Below, one piece after another: positions 33,054 through 41,719 of a stretch of 64,000 bases of DNA. Each line of letters begins with the position of its first letter. Within the stretch, counting starts at the first letter, position 1. Below the pieces are notes generated by a model. That model did no database searches and was not told where the DNA came from. It worked only from the letters and a program-made list of their open reading frames with translations. The position numbers and the translations under genes are program-made. Origin of the DNA: Oscillospiraceae bacterium (GTDB lineage: Bacteria > Bacillota > Clostridia > Oscillospirales > Oscillospiraceae); NCBI GenBank assembly GCA_017469115.1, contig JAFUGY010000029.1, positions 1 through 64,000 of the forward strand. Reading direction: 5' to 3'.

Positions 33054-33822
33054 TGTCGGCACCGGCAAAAGGCCTTACTATGATTCCGGCTGACCTGAGT
33101 GCCCCACTGACAGAAACAGCCAGCTGAACGGCTTTCGGATTATCACCGTGGAGGCAAACTGACTGGAAGGTAATGGGAATCACTTTACCGGTTTCCGTGA
33201 GAACCGTACCGTTTTCTACCGCCGACAGGACGCGGGCAACAATCTGCTGCGGATCTGAAAGCACAGCATTTTCCCGGCTTCTCGGTACAAGGCTTCCATC
33301 CTCCTGATAGGCACGGTCTGCAAAAAATTCACCTGCTGAGCGGATATTCGCTGCTCTTGCCGCCCTTTCCATGGCACTGCCGACAGGGCAGAGGAGCACA
33401 AGATTCGTATCGTACAGAAGAATCGCCCTTACAATCGCTTCAGCAAGCGCCTCCTCTTTTGCTGCTGCATTATACAGTGCTCCGTGCGGCTTGACATAGG
33501 AGACGCGAGTCCCTTCCGCACGGCAAAGGCCATCCAGCCCACCGATCTGCATCAAAAGACCGTCCGTCACTTCATTGGGAGCCAACGCCATATAACGCCT
33601 GCCGAATCCCATGAGATCGGGATAACCGGGGTGAGCACCGATGGTGACCCTGTTTTTCTTTGCGATTGCTACAGCCCGGCGAATCGTTCCCGGATCACCG
33701 CCGTGCCAGCCGCAGGCAATATTGACCGATGACACCAGAGGAATCAGCTCTTCATCAGATCCATACCGATAAACGCCAAAGCCCTCTCCGAGATCGGCGT
33801 TGAGATCAATGAAACAGGACAT
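33043..33822 (-). CDS. pxpA: 5-oxoprolinase subunit A (LamB/YcsF family)
   Basis: 259 residues beginning CFIDLNADLGEGFGVY, then SSVNIACGWHGGDPGTIRRA, IGAHPGYPDLMGFGRR, VSYVKPHGALYNAA and a final FQSVCLHGDNPKAVQLA. These are diagnostic of the LamB/YcsF family subunit of 5-oxoprolinase. First gene of the pxpABC operon. It detoxifies and recycles 5-oxoproline formed by spontaneous glutamine cyclisation. Confidence 0.95.
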   Translation of the reverse strand: MSCFIDLNADLGEGFGVYRYGSDEELIPLVSSVNIACGWHGGDPGTIRRAVAIAKKNRVTIGAHPGYPDLMGFGRRYMALAPNEVTDGLLMQIGGLDGLCRAEGTRVSYVKPHGALYNAAAKEEALAEAIVRAILLYDTNLVLLCPVGSAMERAARAANIRSAGEFFADRAYQEDGSLVPRSRENAVLSDPQQIVARVLSAVENGTVLTETGKVIPITFQSVCLHGDNPKAVQLAVSVSGALRSAGIIVRPFAGADNES

Positions 33823-33960
33823 GTTGCACCTCCTACCCGCTTTTTTTCGAGAATATTCCCCTTCTTTTGTTTTGTCAATAGAATTGTCCGGGGAAAAGAA
33901 AAGAACACTGCTGCGAATTCACAATTTTTTGCATCTTCGTTCATTATTTGTTCATACGTT

Positions 33961-34002
33961 TTAGCACTCTCCTCTTGACAGTGCTAAAATTTGTGCTATA
34001 AT
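33961..34002 (+). promoter_or_regulatory. CIRCE element (HrcA operator) over the hsp20 promoter
   Basis: TTAGCACTC-N9-CAGTGCTAA (33961-33987) matches the CIRCE consensus TTAGCACTC-N9-GAGTGCTAA except for one base. -35 TTGACA (33975-33980) lies inside it; 16-base spacer; -10 TATAAT (33997-34002). HrcA binding would repress transcription, with derepression on heat or misfolding stress. Confidence 0.9.
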
Positions 34003-34101
34003 AACAATCGAACAAAGGAAATAGAGATCGAATGAATGACCTCCTTCCCCTTGCTCAGGTAACAGATTGAATTGATTGCATTACAAAAGGAGGTATGACT
34101 T

Positions 34102-34548
34102 ATGTTACCGAGTATTTTTGGAGAGAGTTTGTTTGATGACTGGATGGATTTCCCGTTGAGAGGATTTTCCAGCGATGTTGACCACAAGCTGTATGGGAAG
34201 CATGCAGCACGTGTCATGAAGACGGACCTGAAGGAACATGACGAAGGCTATGAGCTTTCCATTGATCTGCCCGGCTTTAAGAAAGAACAGATTGATCTTC
34301 AGCTCCAGAACGGCTATCTGACCATAACTGCGTCGAAAGGCGTCGAGGAAGAGGAAAAGAACAAAAAAGGAAAACTTGTCCATCAGGAACGTTACTCCGG
34401 GTCGATGAGCAGAAGCTTTTATATCGGCGAGAGCCTTACGGAAGAGGACGTCAAAGCAAAGTTTGAAGACGGCGTGCTGACCCTTGAATTTCCGAAAGAA
34501 AAAGCCATCAAACTTCCGGAACGCAAAACCATTCAGATAGAAGGCTGA
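34102..34548 (+). CDS. Small heat-shock protein, Hsp20/alpha-crystallin family
   Basis: 148 residues. The alpha-crystallin domain runs from VMKTDLKEHDEGYELSIDLP (residue ~36) through GYLTITASK to AKFEDGVLTLEFPKE (the conserved A-x-x-x-n-G-V-L motif), followed by a short tail KLPERKTIQIE with an IxI-like motif for oligomer contact. ATP-independent holdase in the cytoplasm. AAAGGAGG precedes the ATG. It is controlled by the CIRCE element 120 bases upstream and ends at a strong terminator, so it is monocistronic. Confidence 0.95.
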   Translation: MLPSIFGESLFDDWMDFPLRGFSSDVDHKLYGKHAARVMKTDLKEHDEGYELSIDLPGFKKEQIDLQLQNGYLTITASKGVEEEEKNKKGKLVHQERYSGSMSRSFYIGESLTEEDVKAKFEDGVLTLEFPKEKAIKLPERKTIQIEG

Positions 34549-34562
34549 ATTGAACTTTTATC

Positions 34563-34590
34563 GCCCTGCCAAACGGCAGGGCTTTTTTCT
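34563..34590 (+). terminator. Rho-independent terminator of hsp20
   Basis: GCCCTGCC-AAAC-GGCAGGGC followed by TTTTTTCTTG. Confidence 0.9.
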
Positions 34591-34667
34591 TGTCGTTTTT
34601 TGGCGATCTTCTCTTGATAATCATGCCTCTTCTGGTTATAATCATGAAAAAACAAAGGAGAACAACT

Positions 34668-36131
34668 ATGCCCTGCACAACCCTGTTAGTCGGAAAAAAC
34701 GCCAGCAATGACGGCTCTACTATGATTGCAAGAACGGATGACGGACATTTTGATGTGAAAAAACTGATTGTCGTCAATCCGAAAAAACAGCCGAAAAAAT
34801 ACAAATGCGTCCTCTCTCATCTGCAAATTGAACTTCCAGACAACCCGATGCGCTATACCGCATGCCCGAGTGTTGATCCGAAAGACGGCATTTGGGCTGC
34901 CACCGGCATCAACGAGGCAAACGTCGGCATGACGGCAACGGAAACCATCACATCCAACGCACGGGTACTTTCCGCAGATCCGCTGGTAAAATATCAAGAG
35001 GCAAAAGGAAGACGCGGAAAGGCGGTTCCCGGCGGCATCGGCGAAGAGGACATTGTGGTGCTTGTGCTGCCGTATATCCGCAGTGCCCGTGAAGGAGTGC
35101 TCCGTCTGGCATCTCTGCTGGAAAAGTACGGAACGTATGAATCCAACGGAATTGCTTTTAACGACGAAAAAGAAATCTGGTGGATGGAGACCATCGGCGG
35201 ACATCACTGGATGGCAAGACGGGTACCGGATGATCGGTGTGTGCTGATGCCGAACCAGTTTGGGATGGATGGGTTTGATCTGGAAGATGCTTTCGGTGAC
35301 GGAAAGGAAAATCTCTGTTCCAAAGACCTGAAAGAGTTCATCGCGAAAAACTGCCTGGATCTCAATCAGAACGGGCGTTTCAACCCAAGAGATATTTTTG
35401 GTTCCCGCCGGGATATGGATCATATTTACAACACCCCGCGCGCCTGGTTTATGGGACGCTACCTTGCACCGGACTCCCACACCTGGGAAGGAGAACATGC
35501 AGAATTCACCCCGGAAAGTGATCATTTGCCATGGTCCCTTGTTCCGGATCGGAAAGTCACCGTGGAGGATGTGAAGTATCTGCTCTCTTCCCATTATCAG
35601 GGAACTGCATACAATCCCTATTCCAACCGCGATACGGGAAAACGAGGCATGTACCGCTCCATCGGGATCAACCGGACCGGAGTCACCTCTGTCTGTCAGA
35701 TTCGCACCGGCGTTCCGGAGGAGATCAAAGGGATTGAATGGATCTGCTTCGGATCCACAACCTTTGACGCACTGCTTCCCATATATCCCAACACAGAAAA
35801 GATCCCGAATTATCTCAGCAATGTGACGCTGGATGTCTCTACGGAGAACTTCTACTGGAGCAGCCGCCTGCTCGGAGCGCTGGCTGATCACAACTATGCT
35901 ACCTCCATTCAGAACATAGAGCGTTATCAGGACGCCGTTGCCATACGCGGCCGGCAAATTCTGAGAGAATACGATGAAAAAATGATGCAGAGCGGTGATT
36001 TTACGCTGACAAAGGAAGCGAATGAGAAACTCTGCGCAATGGCTCAGGAAGAAACGACAAAGATTCTCAACAAAGTGCTATTGGATGCCAGCACGCATAT
36101 GAAAAACGGTTTTCATCTGGCAGACAATTGA
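34668..36131 (+). CDS. C69-family dipeptidase (PepD-like)
   Basis: 487 residues from ATG 34668 (AAAGGAG upstream). Starts MPCTTLLVGKNASNDGSTM, so the N-terminal nucleophile is Cys3, followed by IARTDDGHF, a hallmark of C69 dipeptidases. Also visible are GINEANVGMTATETI, YIRSAREGVLRLASLLEKYG, and IWWMETIGGHHWMARRVPDD. These Ntn-hydrolases remove dipeptides with broad specificity. There is no signal peptide, so peptides would be processed in the cytoplasm after uptake. It lies downstream of hsp20 but behind a terminator. Confidence 0.9.
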   Translation: MPCTTLLVGKNASNDGSTMIARTDDGHFDVKKLIVVNPKKQPKKYKCVLSHLQIELPDNPMRYTACPSVDPKDGIWAATGINEANVGMTATETITSNARVLSADPLVKYQEAKGRRGKAVPGGIGEEDIVVLVLPYIRSAREGVLRLASLLEKYGTYESNGIAFNDEKEIWWMETIGGHHWMARRVPDDRCVLMPNQFGMDGFDLEDAFGDGKENLCSKDLKEFIAKNCLDLNQNGRFNPRDIFGSRRDMDHIYNTPRAWFMGRYLAPDSHTWEGEHAEFTPESDHLPWSLVPDRKVTVEDVKYLLSSHYQGTAYNPYSNRDTGKRGMYRSIGINRTGVTSVCQIRTGVPEEIKGIEWICFGSTTFDALLPIYPNTEKIPNYLSNVTLDVSTENFYWSSRLLGALADHNYATSIQNIERYQDAVAIRGRQILREYDEKMMQSGDFTLTKEANEKLCAMAQEETTKILNKVLLDASTHMKNGFHLADN

Positions 36132-36207
36132 CGACTGACCGGCATTTGTAATTCATAGCGGGGATCGTGTTTCTTCTAAACGCGATTCTCAGCGGAAGGA
36201 GATTATT

Positions 36208-37284
36208 ATGCGATATCCGGAGTTTTTGAAAGACGGGGATACCATCGGATTTACCGCCCCTTCTTTCGGCTGCAGTATTGAACCCTACCGGACATGCTTC
36301 GATCATGCACAGGAGACTTTCCGGAAAAAAGGTTACTCCATATGCCTTGGAAAGACCGCATATGCGGGAGACGGCATCGGAATCAGTTCTGCCCCAGAAA
36401 CATGCGGAGCAGAATTTACGGACATGTATTGCGGAACGGACTGTGAGGTACTTCTCTCCTGCGGAGGCGGCGAGTTGATGTGTGAAATCCTCGACTTCGT
36501 TGATTTTGACGCCATCCGCAGGGCAAAACCGAAGTGGTTTATGGGATATTCGGACAACACCAACCTCACTTTTCTATTGGCTACTCTATGTGACACCGCC
36601 TCTGTTTACGGCCCCTGTGCACCGTCATTCGGGATGGAGCCATGGCACGAAGCGATTGAAGACGCCTATCAGATTCTGCGGGGAGAAAAACGGGAGCTGA
36701 ACGGGTATCGCTTATACGAAACAAATCCCGAGAAAGGCCCGGAGAATCCCCTGATGCCCTACCATTGCACCGAGCCAAGAGTTCTGACCGCCTATATCCC
36801 GGATCGACAGAAAACAGGAAGAATCGTGCAGCAGGGAGATCGCAAAGCCGGCACTGTGAATTTTACCGGTCGGTTAATCGGCGGGTGCCTGGACATTCTT
36901 GCCAATCTGTGCGGTACAAAGTATGACAGAGTATCAGAATTTGCGGAACGGTATCGGGAAGACGGGCTGATCTGGTTTCTGGAAGCCTGCGACCTGAGTG
37001 TTTTTTCCATCCGCAGAGCCATCTGGGAGCTGCAGCATGCAGGCTGGTTTGAGCATGTGCGGGGCTTTCTGATCGGACGCCCGCTCGCAGGGCAGGAAGA
37101 ACTCATGAATCTTGATCATATTCATGCTGTGACGGATCTGTTGGAATGTTATCATGTCCCTATTCTGATGGATACGGATATCGGCCACCTGCCGCCTATG
37201 ATGCCGCTGGTTACAGGGAGCATGGCAACCGTATCTGCCGACTTGTCTGAGGGAACCATGAGCCTCTCCATGGAGCTGCAATAG
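36208..37284 (+). CDS. S66-family peptidase (LD-carboxypeptidase/MccF-like)
   Basis: 358 residues. DTIGFTAPSFGCSIE at the N-terminus, LLSCGGGELMCEIL, nucleophile Ser115 in MGYSDNTNL, and C-terminal Glu and His positions in LEACDLSVFSIRRAI and MDTDIGHLPPMMPL fit the Ser-Glu-His triad. Family members cleave L,D bonds of murein tetrapeptides or inactivate microcin C. GGAAGGAG precedes ATG. It starts 76 bases after PepD, and mntP follows after 14 bases. Confidence 0.88.
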   Translation: MRYPEFLKDGDTIGFTAPSFGCSIEPYRTCFDHAQETFRKKGYSICLGKTAYAGDGIGISSAPETCGAEFTDMYCGTDCEVLLSCGGGELMCEILDFVDFDAIRRAKPKWFMGYSDNTNLTFLLATLCDTASVYGPCAPSFGMEPWHEAIEDAYQILRGEKRELNGYRLYETNPEKGPENPLMPYHCTEPRVLTAYIPDRQKTGRIVQQGDRKAGTVNFTGRLIGGCLDILANLCGTKYDRVSEFAERYREDGLIWFLEACDLSVFSIRRAIWELQHAGWFEHVRGFLIGRPLAGQEELMNLDHIHAVTDLLECYHVPILMDTDIGHLPPMMPLVTGSMATVSADLSEGTMSLSMELQ

Positions 37285-37298
37285 GGAGAAACCTTTTT

Positions 37299-37883
37299 AT
37301 GATGGGATGGGGGTTTTTCGCCAACAGTTTTTTGCTCGGTTTTGGCCTCGCCATGGACGCTTTTTCGGTTTCCATCGCCAACGGTCTGCACGACCCGACT
37401 ATGAAAAAAACAAGAATGTGCCTGATTGCAGGCACATTCGGGTTTTTTCAGTTTCTCATGCCGATGGTCGGATGGGTGTGCGTCCGTTTTCTGACGGAAG
37501 CTTTCAGTGCATTTCAGCCATTTATTCCCTGGATTGCCCTTTTTTTGCTCACCTACATCGGAGGAAAAATGATTCTGGAAGGGCTCGGCGGAGAAGCGGA
37601 AACAGACTTTGCAGAGCAGGAAACCGCTTTGAGCTACAGGCTTCTCGCTGTGCAGGGAGTGGCCACTTCGATTGATGCACTCTCGACCGGCTTTGCCATA
37701 GCGGATTACCACTGGGCAATGGCGTTTCTTGCTTCCGTGATCATTGCTGCGGTTACGTTTCTGGTATGCATGGCCGGGGTAAGGATCGGGAAGCGTTTCG
37801 GCATGAAGCTTGCAAGCCGGGCTTCCGTTCTGGGCGGGTTGATTCTGATTGCGATCGGCATTGAAATCATACTCAGTAAGTAG
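37299..37883 (+). CDS. mntP: Manganese efflux pump MntP
   Basis: 194 residues, six helices in two homologous halves. The halves carry the family's paired motif: GFGLAMDAFSVSIANGL and GVATSIDALSTGFAIADY, with the metal-binding Asp residues. Exports Mn2+. Read after the S66 peptidase (14 bases). It ends at a hairpin shared with the converging SufB-like gene. No yybP-ykoY riboswitch was seen upstream. Confidence 0.93.
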   Translation: MMGWGFFANSFLLGFGLAMDAFSVSIANGLHDPTMKKTRMCLIAGTFGFFQFLMPMVGWVCVRFLTEAFSAFQPFIPWIALFLLTYIGGKMILEGLGGEAETDFAEQETALSYRLLAVQGVATSIDALSTGFAIADYHWAMAFLASVIIAAVTFLVCMAGVRIGKRFGMKLASRASVLGGLILIAIGIEIILSK

Positions 37884-37904
37884 AGCTATATCATCAGAAA
37901 TTGA

Positions 37905-37943
37905 AAAACAACGGTACGGACCATTGGTCTGTACCGCTGTTTC
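37905..37943. terminator. Bidirectional terminator between mntP and the suf operon
   Basis: Stem AACGGTACGGACC / GGTCTGTACCGCTGTT (imperfect, with G-U pairs) flanked by A and T tracts in the gap between convergent genes. Confidence 0.75.
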
Positions 37944-37944
37944 T

Positions 37945-38871
37945 TTATGCCAGAAAACCGTTGATAATTTCTTCTTCCGCCTGTTTTTCCGTCAGGCCGA
38001 GGGTCATCAGCTTGATCAACTGTTCACCCGCAATTTTTCCGATTGCCGCTTCATGCACCAGAGAAGCATCCACATGATGCGCCTCCAGAGAAGGAACGGC
38101 CAGAATCGTCCCTTCATCCATGATGATAGAATCACACTCGGTATGCCCTTTGCAAGGCGCATTGCCGACAATGCAGGCATCCAGCTTCTGATAGGATTTG
38201 TCCCTTGCAATGGAACGGGAAACAATATCCGCGCTGCTGTTTTCGCCCTGCAGAACAACTTTATAAACGCTCAGCGCACGCTGGGTGCCGTGCGTCATCA
38301 GGCGTTCACGGACAACCAGCCGGGCATTCTGATTCAACTCGGCAATGGTGGTGCGTTCGGTAGAGTCAACCCCTTTGATCTGCACCATTTCCATCTCCAT
38401 GGTGCTGCCTTCTTCCATGTAGACCTCTGTGACAGGATTTAAAATTCTTTTCCCCTGTCCGTCACCGGAGCCGTAGTGCTTTTCGACATACTTGACTTTT
38501 GCATTTTTCCCGACATAGAAACGGTGAATCCCGTCATGTTCGGAATCCTGGTTGCCGCAATTGTCAATTCCGCAGCCGGCCACAATAACAACATCACTGT
38601 CCTCTCCGACAAAGAAATCGTTATAGACCGTTTCTTTCAGACCGCTTTCCGAGAGCACAACCGGAATATGAACACTTTCATGCACGGTACCCGGCTTGAT
38701 GTGAATGTCAATCCCGCTCCCGTTCTCTTTGGAGACAATGTCAATATTGGCCGTTGTATTTCTGCCGGCCAGTGCACTGTTAGCCCGGAAATTATAAGCT
38801 CCTGCCGGAACTTCGTGGAGATCCGCTATTTCACGGATCAGACGCTTCTGAATCTCATCTAATTTCACCAT
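37945..38871 (-). CDS. SufB/SufD-like scaffold of a two-gene SUF system
   Basis: 308 residues, shorter than SufB (about 470) or SufD (about 430). It keeps the beta-helix core: SVYKVVLQGENSSADIVSRS, the conserved C-terminal DEGTILAVPSLEAHHVDASL VHEAAIGKIAGEQL-type end with Glu/His residues, and an extra Cys-rich patch (AGCGIDNCGNQDSEHDG). Such short single SufBD-type proteins next to SufC are the minimal SUF (SMS-type) Fe-S assembly system of archaea and deep-branching or anaerobic Firmicutes. It lies 12 bases after sufC. Confidence 0.85.
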   Translation of the reverse strand: MVKLDEIQKRLIREIADLHEVPAGAYNFRANSALAGRNTTANIDIVSKENGSGIDIHIKPGTVHESVHIPVVLSESGLKETVYNDFFVGEDSDVVIVAGCGIDNCGNQDSEHDGIHRFYVGKNAKVKYVEKHYGSGDGQGKRILNPVTEVYMEEGSTMEMEMVQIKGVDSTERTTIAELNQNARLVVRERLMTHGTQRALSVYKVVLQGENSSADIVSRSIARDKSYQKLDACIVGNAPCKGHTECDSIIMDEGTILAVPSLEAHHVDASLVHEAAIGKIAGEQLIKLMTLGLTEKQAEEEIINGFLA

Positions 38872-38883
38872 AGTACCATAACC

Positions 38884-39612
38884 TCACTTCAACCGGCTGC
38901 AGGCATCCTGTGCAGCATCCGTCCCGATCAGCTTCGGAAGCATCTCATCACGGCTGCCAAACTGTTCAATCCGCCCGTCGGTCAAAACAGCAATCTCATC
39001 GGCAATATTCAGGATTCTCTCCTGATGGGAGATGATAATCATGGAGCTGTCCCGGATATTGCTGCGCATCGCTTCAAAGATACGGATCAGATTCTGGAAA
39101 CTCCAGAGATCAATTCCGGCCTCCGGTTCGTCAAACACTGTCAGACGGGACTGGCGAGCCATCACGGTAGCAATTTCGATCCGCTTCAATTCTCCGCCGG
39201 ACAGGGATGCGTTCACTTCACGATGGATATAATCCCTCGCGCAGAGACCAACCTCCGAAAGGTAGGAACACGCCTCTGAAACGGAGAGCTGCTTTCCCGC
39301 GGCAATTCGCAACAGGGTGATCACCTGGATTCCTTTAAAGCGAACCGGCTGCTGAAAAGCAAAAGCAATGCCCATCTGCGCCCGCTCGGTTATGGAGAGA
39401 TCGGTAATATCCTGCCCATCCAGGAGAATCCTGCCCTCCGACGGCTTTTCAACACCGGCAATCAGCTTTGCCAGGGAAGATTTCCCTCCTCCGTTGGGGC
39501 CTGTGATGACAACAAGCTTCCTGTCTTCCACGGTGAGCTTCAGGTCACGTATGATTTCCTTTTCCGCTCCTTCAGAATCTACGGTAAAGGAGATGTTTTT
39601 CAGTTCCAGCAT
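38884..39612 (-). CDS. sufC: SUF Fe-S assembly ATPase SufC
   Basis: 242 residues. Walker A ITGPNGGGKSSLAKLI, signature LSGGELKRIEIATVMAR, Walker B RLTVFDEPEAGIDLWS and H-loop IISHQERIL, the order and sequence typical of SufC. The ATPase drives the scaffold conformational change during cluster assembly. Its partner is the SufB-like protein downstream, and a DtxR-type regulator is immediately upstream. Confidence 0.93.
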   Translation of the reverse strand: MLELKNISFTVDSEGAEKEIIRDLKLTVEDRKLVVITGPNGGGKSSLAKLIAGVEKPSEGRILLDGQDITDLSITERAQMGIAFAFQQPVRFKGIQVITLLRIAAGKQLSVSEACSYLSEVGLCARDYIHREVNASLSGGELKRIEIATVMARQSRLTVFDEPEAGIDLWSFQNLIRIFEAMRSNIRDSSMIIISHQERILNIADEIAVLTDGRIEQFGSRDEMLPKLIGTDAAQDACSRLK

Positions 39613-39646
39613 AATTGATTTTCCTCACTGTATTGCGTTTGTTTGT

Positions 39647-40045
39647 TCAGGCGTTCTCCTCATTGGAATTCTTAATCAGCTTTTCCTTTTCCCAATGCTC
39701 TTTCATTTTTTCGAACGTCTCTTTGCTGATATCGTGCTCAATTTTGCAGGCATCTTCTTCGGCAATTTCCGGGTCTACACCGATTGCCGTCAGATACTCC
39801 GTCAGGATGCGATGCCGTTCATAAATTCTCTCTGCCACTTCCTTGCCGACTTCGGTCAAGTGGATCATTTTGCTCCCGTCCATCGTCAGGAAGCCGCCTT
39901 CCCGCAGGAGCTTTGTTGCATTGCTGATGCTGGGTTTGGTAACGCCGACGTATTCTGCCATATCAAGAGAGCGGACATAGCCGTTCTTCTTTTGCAGAAC
40001 CAGAATTGCTTCCAGGTAGTCTTCCCCTGATTTATGAAGCTTCAT
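39647..40045 (-). CDS. DtxR/MntR-family metal-dependent regulator
   Basis: 132 residues. Winged helix with SGEDYLEAILVLQKKNGYVR, SLDMAEYVGVTKPSISNATK, LLREGGFLTMDGSKMIHLTE, and a dimerisation domain with metal-ligand candidates (ERHRILTEYL, EDACKIEHDIS). No C-terminal SH3 domain. It is the first gene of a unit with sufC and the SufB-like gene, 34 bases ahead of sufC, so it probably couples Fe-S assembly to Fe or Mn status. It may also act on mntP nearby. Confidence 0.88.
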   Translation of the reverse strand: MKLHKSGEDYLEAILVLQKKNGYVRSLDMAEYVGVTKPSISNATKLLREGGFLTMDGSKMIHLTEVGKEVAERIYERHRILTEYLTAIGVDPEIAEEDACKIEHDISKETFEKMKEHWEKEKLIKNSNEENA

Positions 40046-40057
40046 ATTGATTTTCCT

Positions 40058-40109
40058 CCAAAAATATTTTGGTTTTCGTTATTATAGCCGTTTTACGGTC
40101 TTTCGTCAA
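40058..40109 (-). promoter_or_regulatory. Promoter and palindrome of the dtxR-suf operon
   Basis: Minus-strand -35 TTGACG (40109-40104), spacer 17, -10 TATAAT (40086-40081). Palindrome CCAAAA-ATA-TTTTGG (40058-40072) covers the predicted transcription start and the ribosome site, a good candidate operator for the metal regulator itself. The remaining bases up to 40266 hold no visible gene. Confidence 0.65.
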
Positions 40110-40266
40110 TCAAAAAGCAAAACCTTCTTCAAAAGCACCAAAAAGGATTTGTTTTTTCTTCTGTTTCGTGTATAATGATTTCACTCTATTTTTAGGGAAA
40201 CGCTGAATAAATCTCCGCACGCATTCTGGCGGCAGATTTTCCGTCTGATTTTGTCTCAAAATTGAT

Positions 40267-41646
40267 ATGAAAAAACAAAAAACATTTTTCGTCAGCCGTA
40301 AAAACTGGCTGACCGTGCTTGCACTCCTCGTGCTTCTTTCCTCTGCCGTAATTTTATTGGTTCAGCTCGGACACGCCGGAACGCTTTCCAAAAATGTGGG
40401 CCGACTCTGCCTGTTTGTGGGATCACAGCTTTTGCTGGCAGGGATTGTGCTGTTTCACGGGCAGGAATTCTTTTTCCGGTCGGCTATCCCGGTCTGGATC
40501 TGGTGCCTGGCTGAGATTTTTACCCTTTATCCGCATTCCTCCACGCGGCAGAAAGCCGGATTTCTGATTCTTTACGCCTGCATTGCCATTGTATACACTG
40601 CTCTTACCTCCGGAAAGCTCAGCAAAAAATATGGGTTTGGCGGGCTATTCGTCTGCACTGCCCTGCTCATCATCTTTCGGAGAGTCCCGGCGATGGATCA
40701 GATGCTGCCGACACTTCTGATGCTATGTGCCCTGATTCTGCTCTGCCTCTCCATGAAAGAGCACAAAGACGGAAATTATCACCGCATGTGGGGTGACCGT
40801 TCCGACGGAAGAAGAGTACGATCGCTGAGTGCCATTACGGACGTTGGGATCTATATCATGCCAAACCGAAACGGCGCCCACACCATGTTTTCCGATACGG
40901 TGGATATCACGGAACTTGACCGGTATATTCACAACAAGCGCCGCGACGATATTCCCCATCTCTCGATGGTTCAGATTTTCCTTGCCGCTTACTGCAGAAC
41001 AATCGCCGAATATCCGGCACTCAACCGGTTTATCTCAGGGCAGAAAATATATACCCGCGACGGCACGATTCTCTTCAACATGACGGTCAAGAAAAAACTG
41101 ACCATTGAGGCCGAAGAGACCATTATCAAGCTTCATCTCACCCCGGAGGAGACACTCTATACCATCAGTGAAAAGCTGGAGAAGGCTTTCCAGGAGGGAA
41201 AAACAGAAGAAGATTCGAGTTTTGACAAAACAGCAGCCCTGATCAAAGCAATTCCCGGTCTGCTGAAAAAACTGACCATCTGGCTTCTGAAAGTTCTGGA
41301 TTATTTTGGCATTCTGCCTCCGGCCCTGCTGGAAGTCAGCCCCTTCCACGGTTCCATCTTCTTCACCTCTATGGCATCTCTCGGAATTCCCCCGGTTTTC
41401 CATCATCTTTATGATTTCGGCAATCTGCCTGTCTTCCTCTGTATGGGAGATAAGTACAAATCCCTCATTCAGCAAAGCGACGGAACCACAGAGACGCGCA
41501 AGCGGATGAAATTTACTGTTGTCAGCGATGAACGGATCTGCGACGGTTTTTATTACTCCAGAGGATTCAAGACCTTCAAACGCTACCTGCTGCACCCGGA
41601 GCTTCTGGAACAACCTCCAAAAACCGTAAAACATGATATCCCTTAA
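40267..41646 (+). CDS. Membrane protein fused to an E2-like acyltransferase domain
   Basis: 459 residues. The first ~160 form about five or six membrane helices (for example LTVLALLVLLSSAVILLVQL). The rest resembles the catalytic domain of 2-oxoacid dehydrogenase E2/chloramphenicol acetyltransferase: LDRYIHNKRRDDIPHLSMVQ, AYCRTIAEYPALNRFISGQ and a C-terminal DERICDGFYYSRGF in the place of DHRxxDG. The catalytic His is replaced by Glu, so classical acyl transfer from CoA is doubtful. No ribosome site precedes the ATG clearly. Substrate and role unknown; envelope location likely. Confidence 0.7.
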   Translation: MKKQKTFFVSRKNWLTVLALLVLLSSAVILLVQLGHAGTLSKNVGRLCLFVGSQLLLAGIVLFHGQEFFFRSAIPVWIWCLAEIFTLYPHSSTRQKAGFLILYACIAIVYTALTSGKLSKKYGFGGLFVCTALLIIFRRVPAMDQMLPTLLMLCALILLCLSMKEHKDGNYHRMWGDRSDGRRVRSLSAITDVGIYIMPNRNGAHTMFSDTVDITELDRYIHNKRRDDIPHLSMVQIFLAAYCRTIAEYPALNRFISGQKIYTRDGTILFNMTVKKKLTIEAEETIIKLHLTPEETLYTISEKLEKAFQEGKTEEDSSFDKTAALIKAIPGLLKKLTIWLLKVLDYFGILPPALLEVSPFHGSIFFTSMASLGIPPVFHHLYDFGNLPVFLCMGDKYKSLIQQSDGTTETRKRMKFTVVSDERICDGFYYSRGFKTFKRYLLHPELLEQPPKTVKHDIP

Positions 41647-41660
41647 TTTTCAGAAAAAAA

Positions 41661-41688
41661 CGGATCTTCCCTTTCCCGGGAAGGTCCG
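41661..41688 (-). terminator. Terminator of mgtE
   Basis: CGGATCTTCCC / GGGAAGGTCCG stem (one G-U); on the minus strand it is followed by TTTTTTTCTG. Confidence 0.8.
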
Positions 41689-41719
41689 CTTCTGATATTT
41701 ACGGGTTGGTGAATCAAAC

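Noticed and set aside
37285..37298. yybP-ykoY manganese riboswitch before mntP
   Set aside because: Only 14 bases separate the S66 gene from mntP.
40190..40266. Possible insertion-element end upstream of 40267 (AAACGCTGAATAAATCTCC segment)
   Set aside because: No inverted partner, target duplication or transposase could be found in the window.
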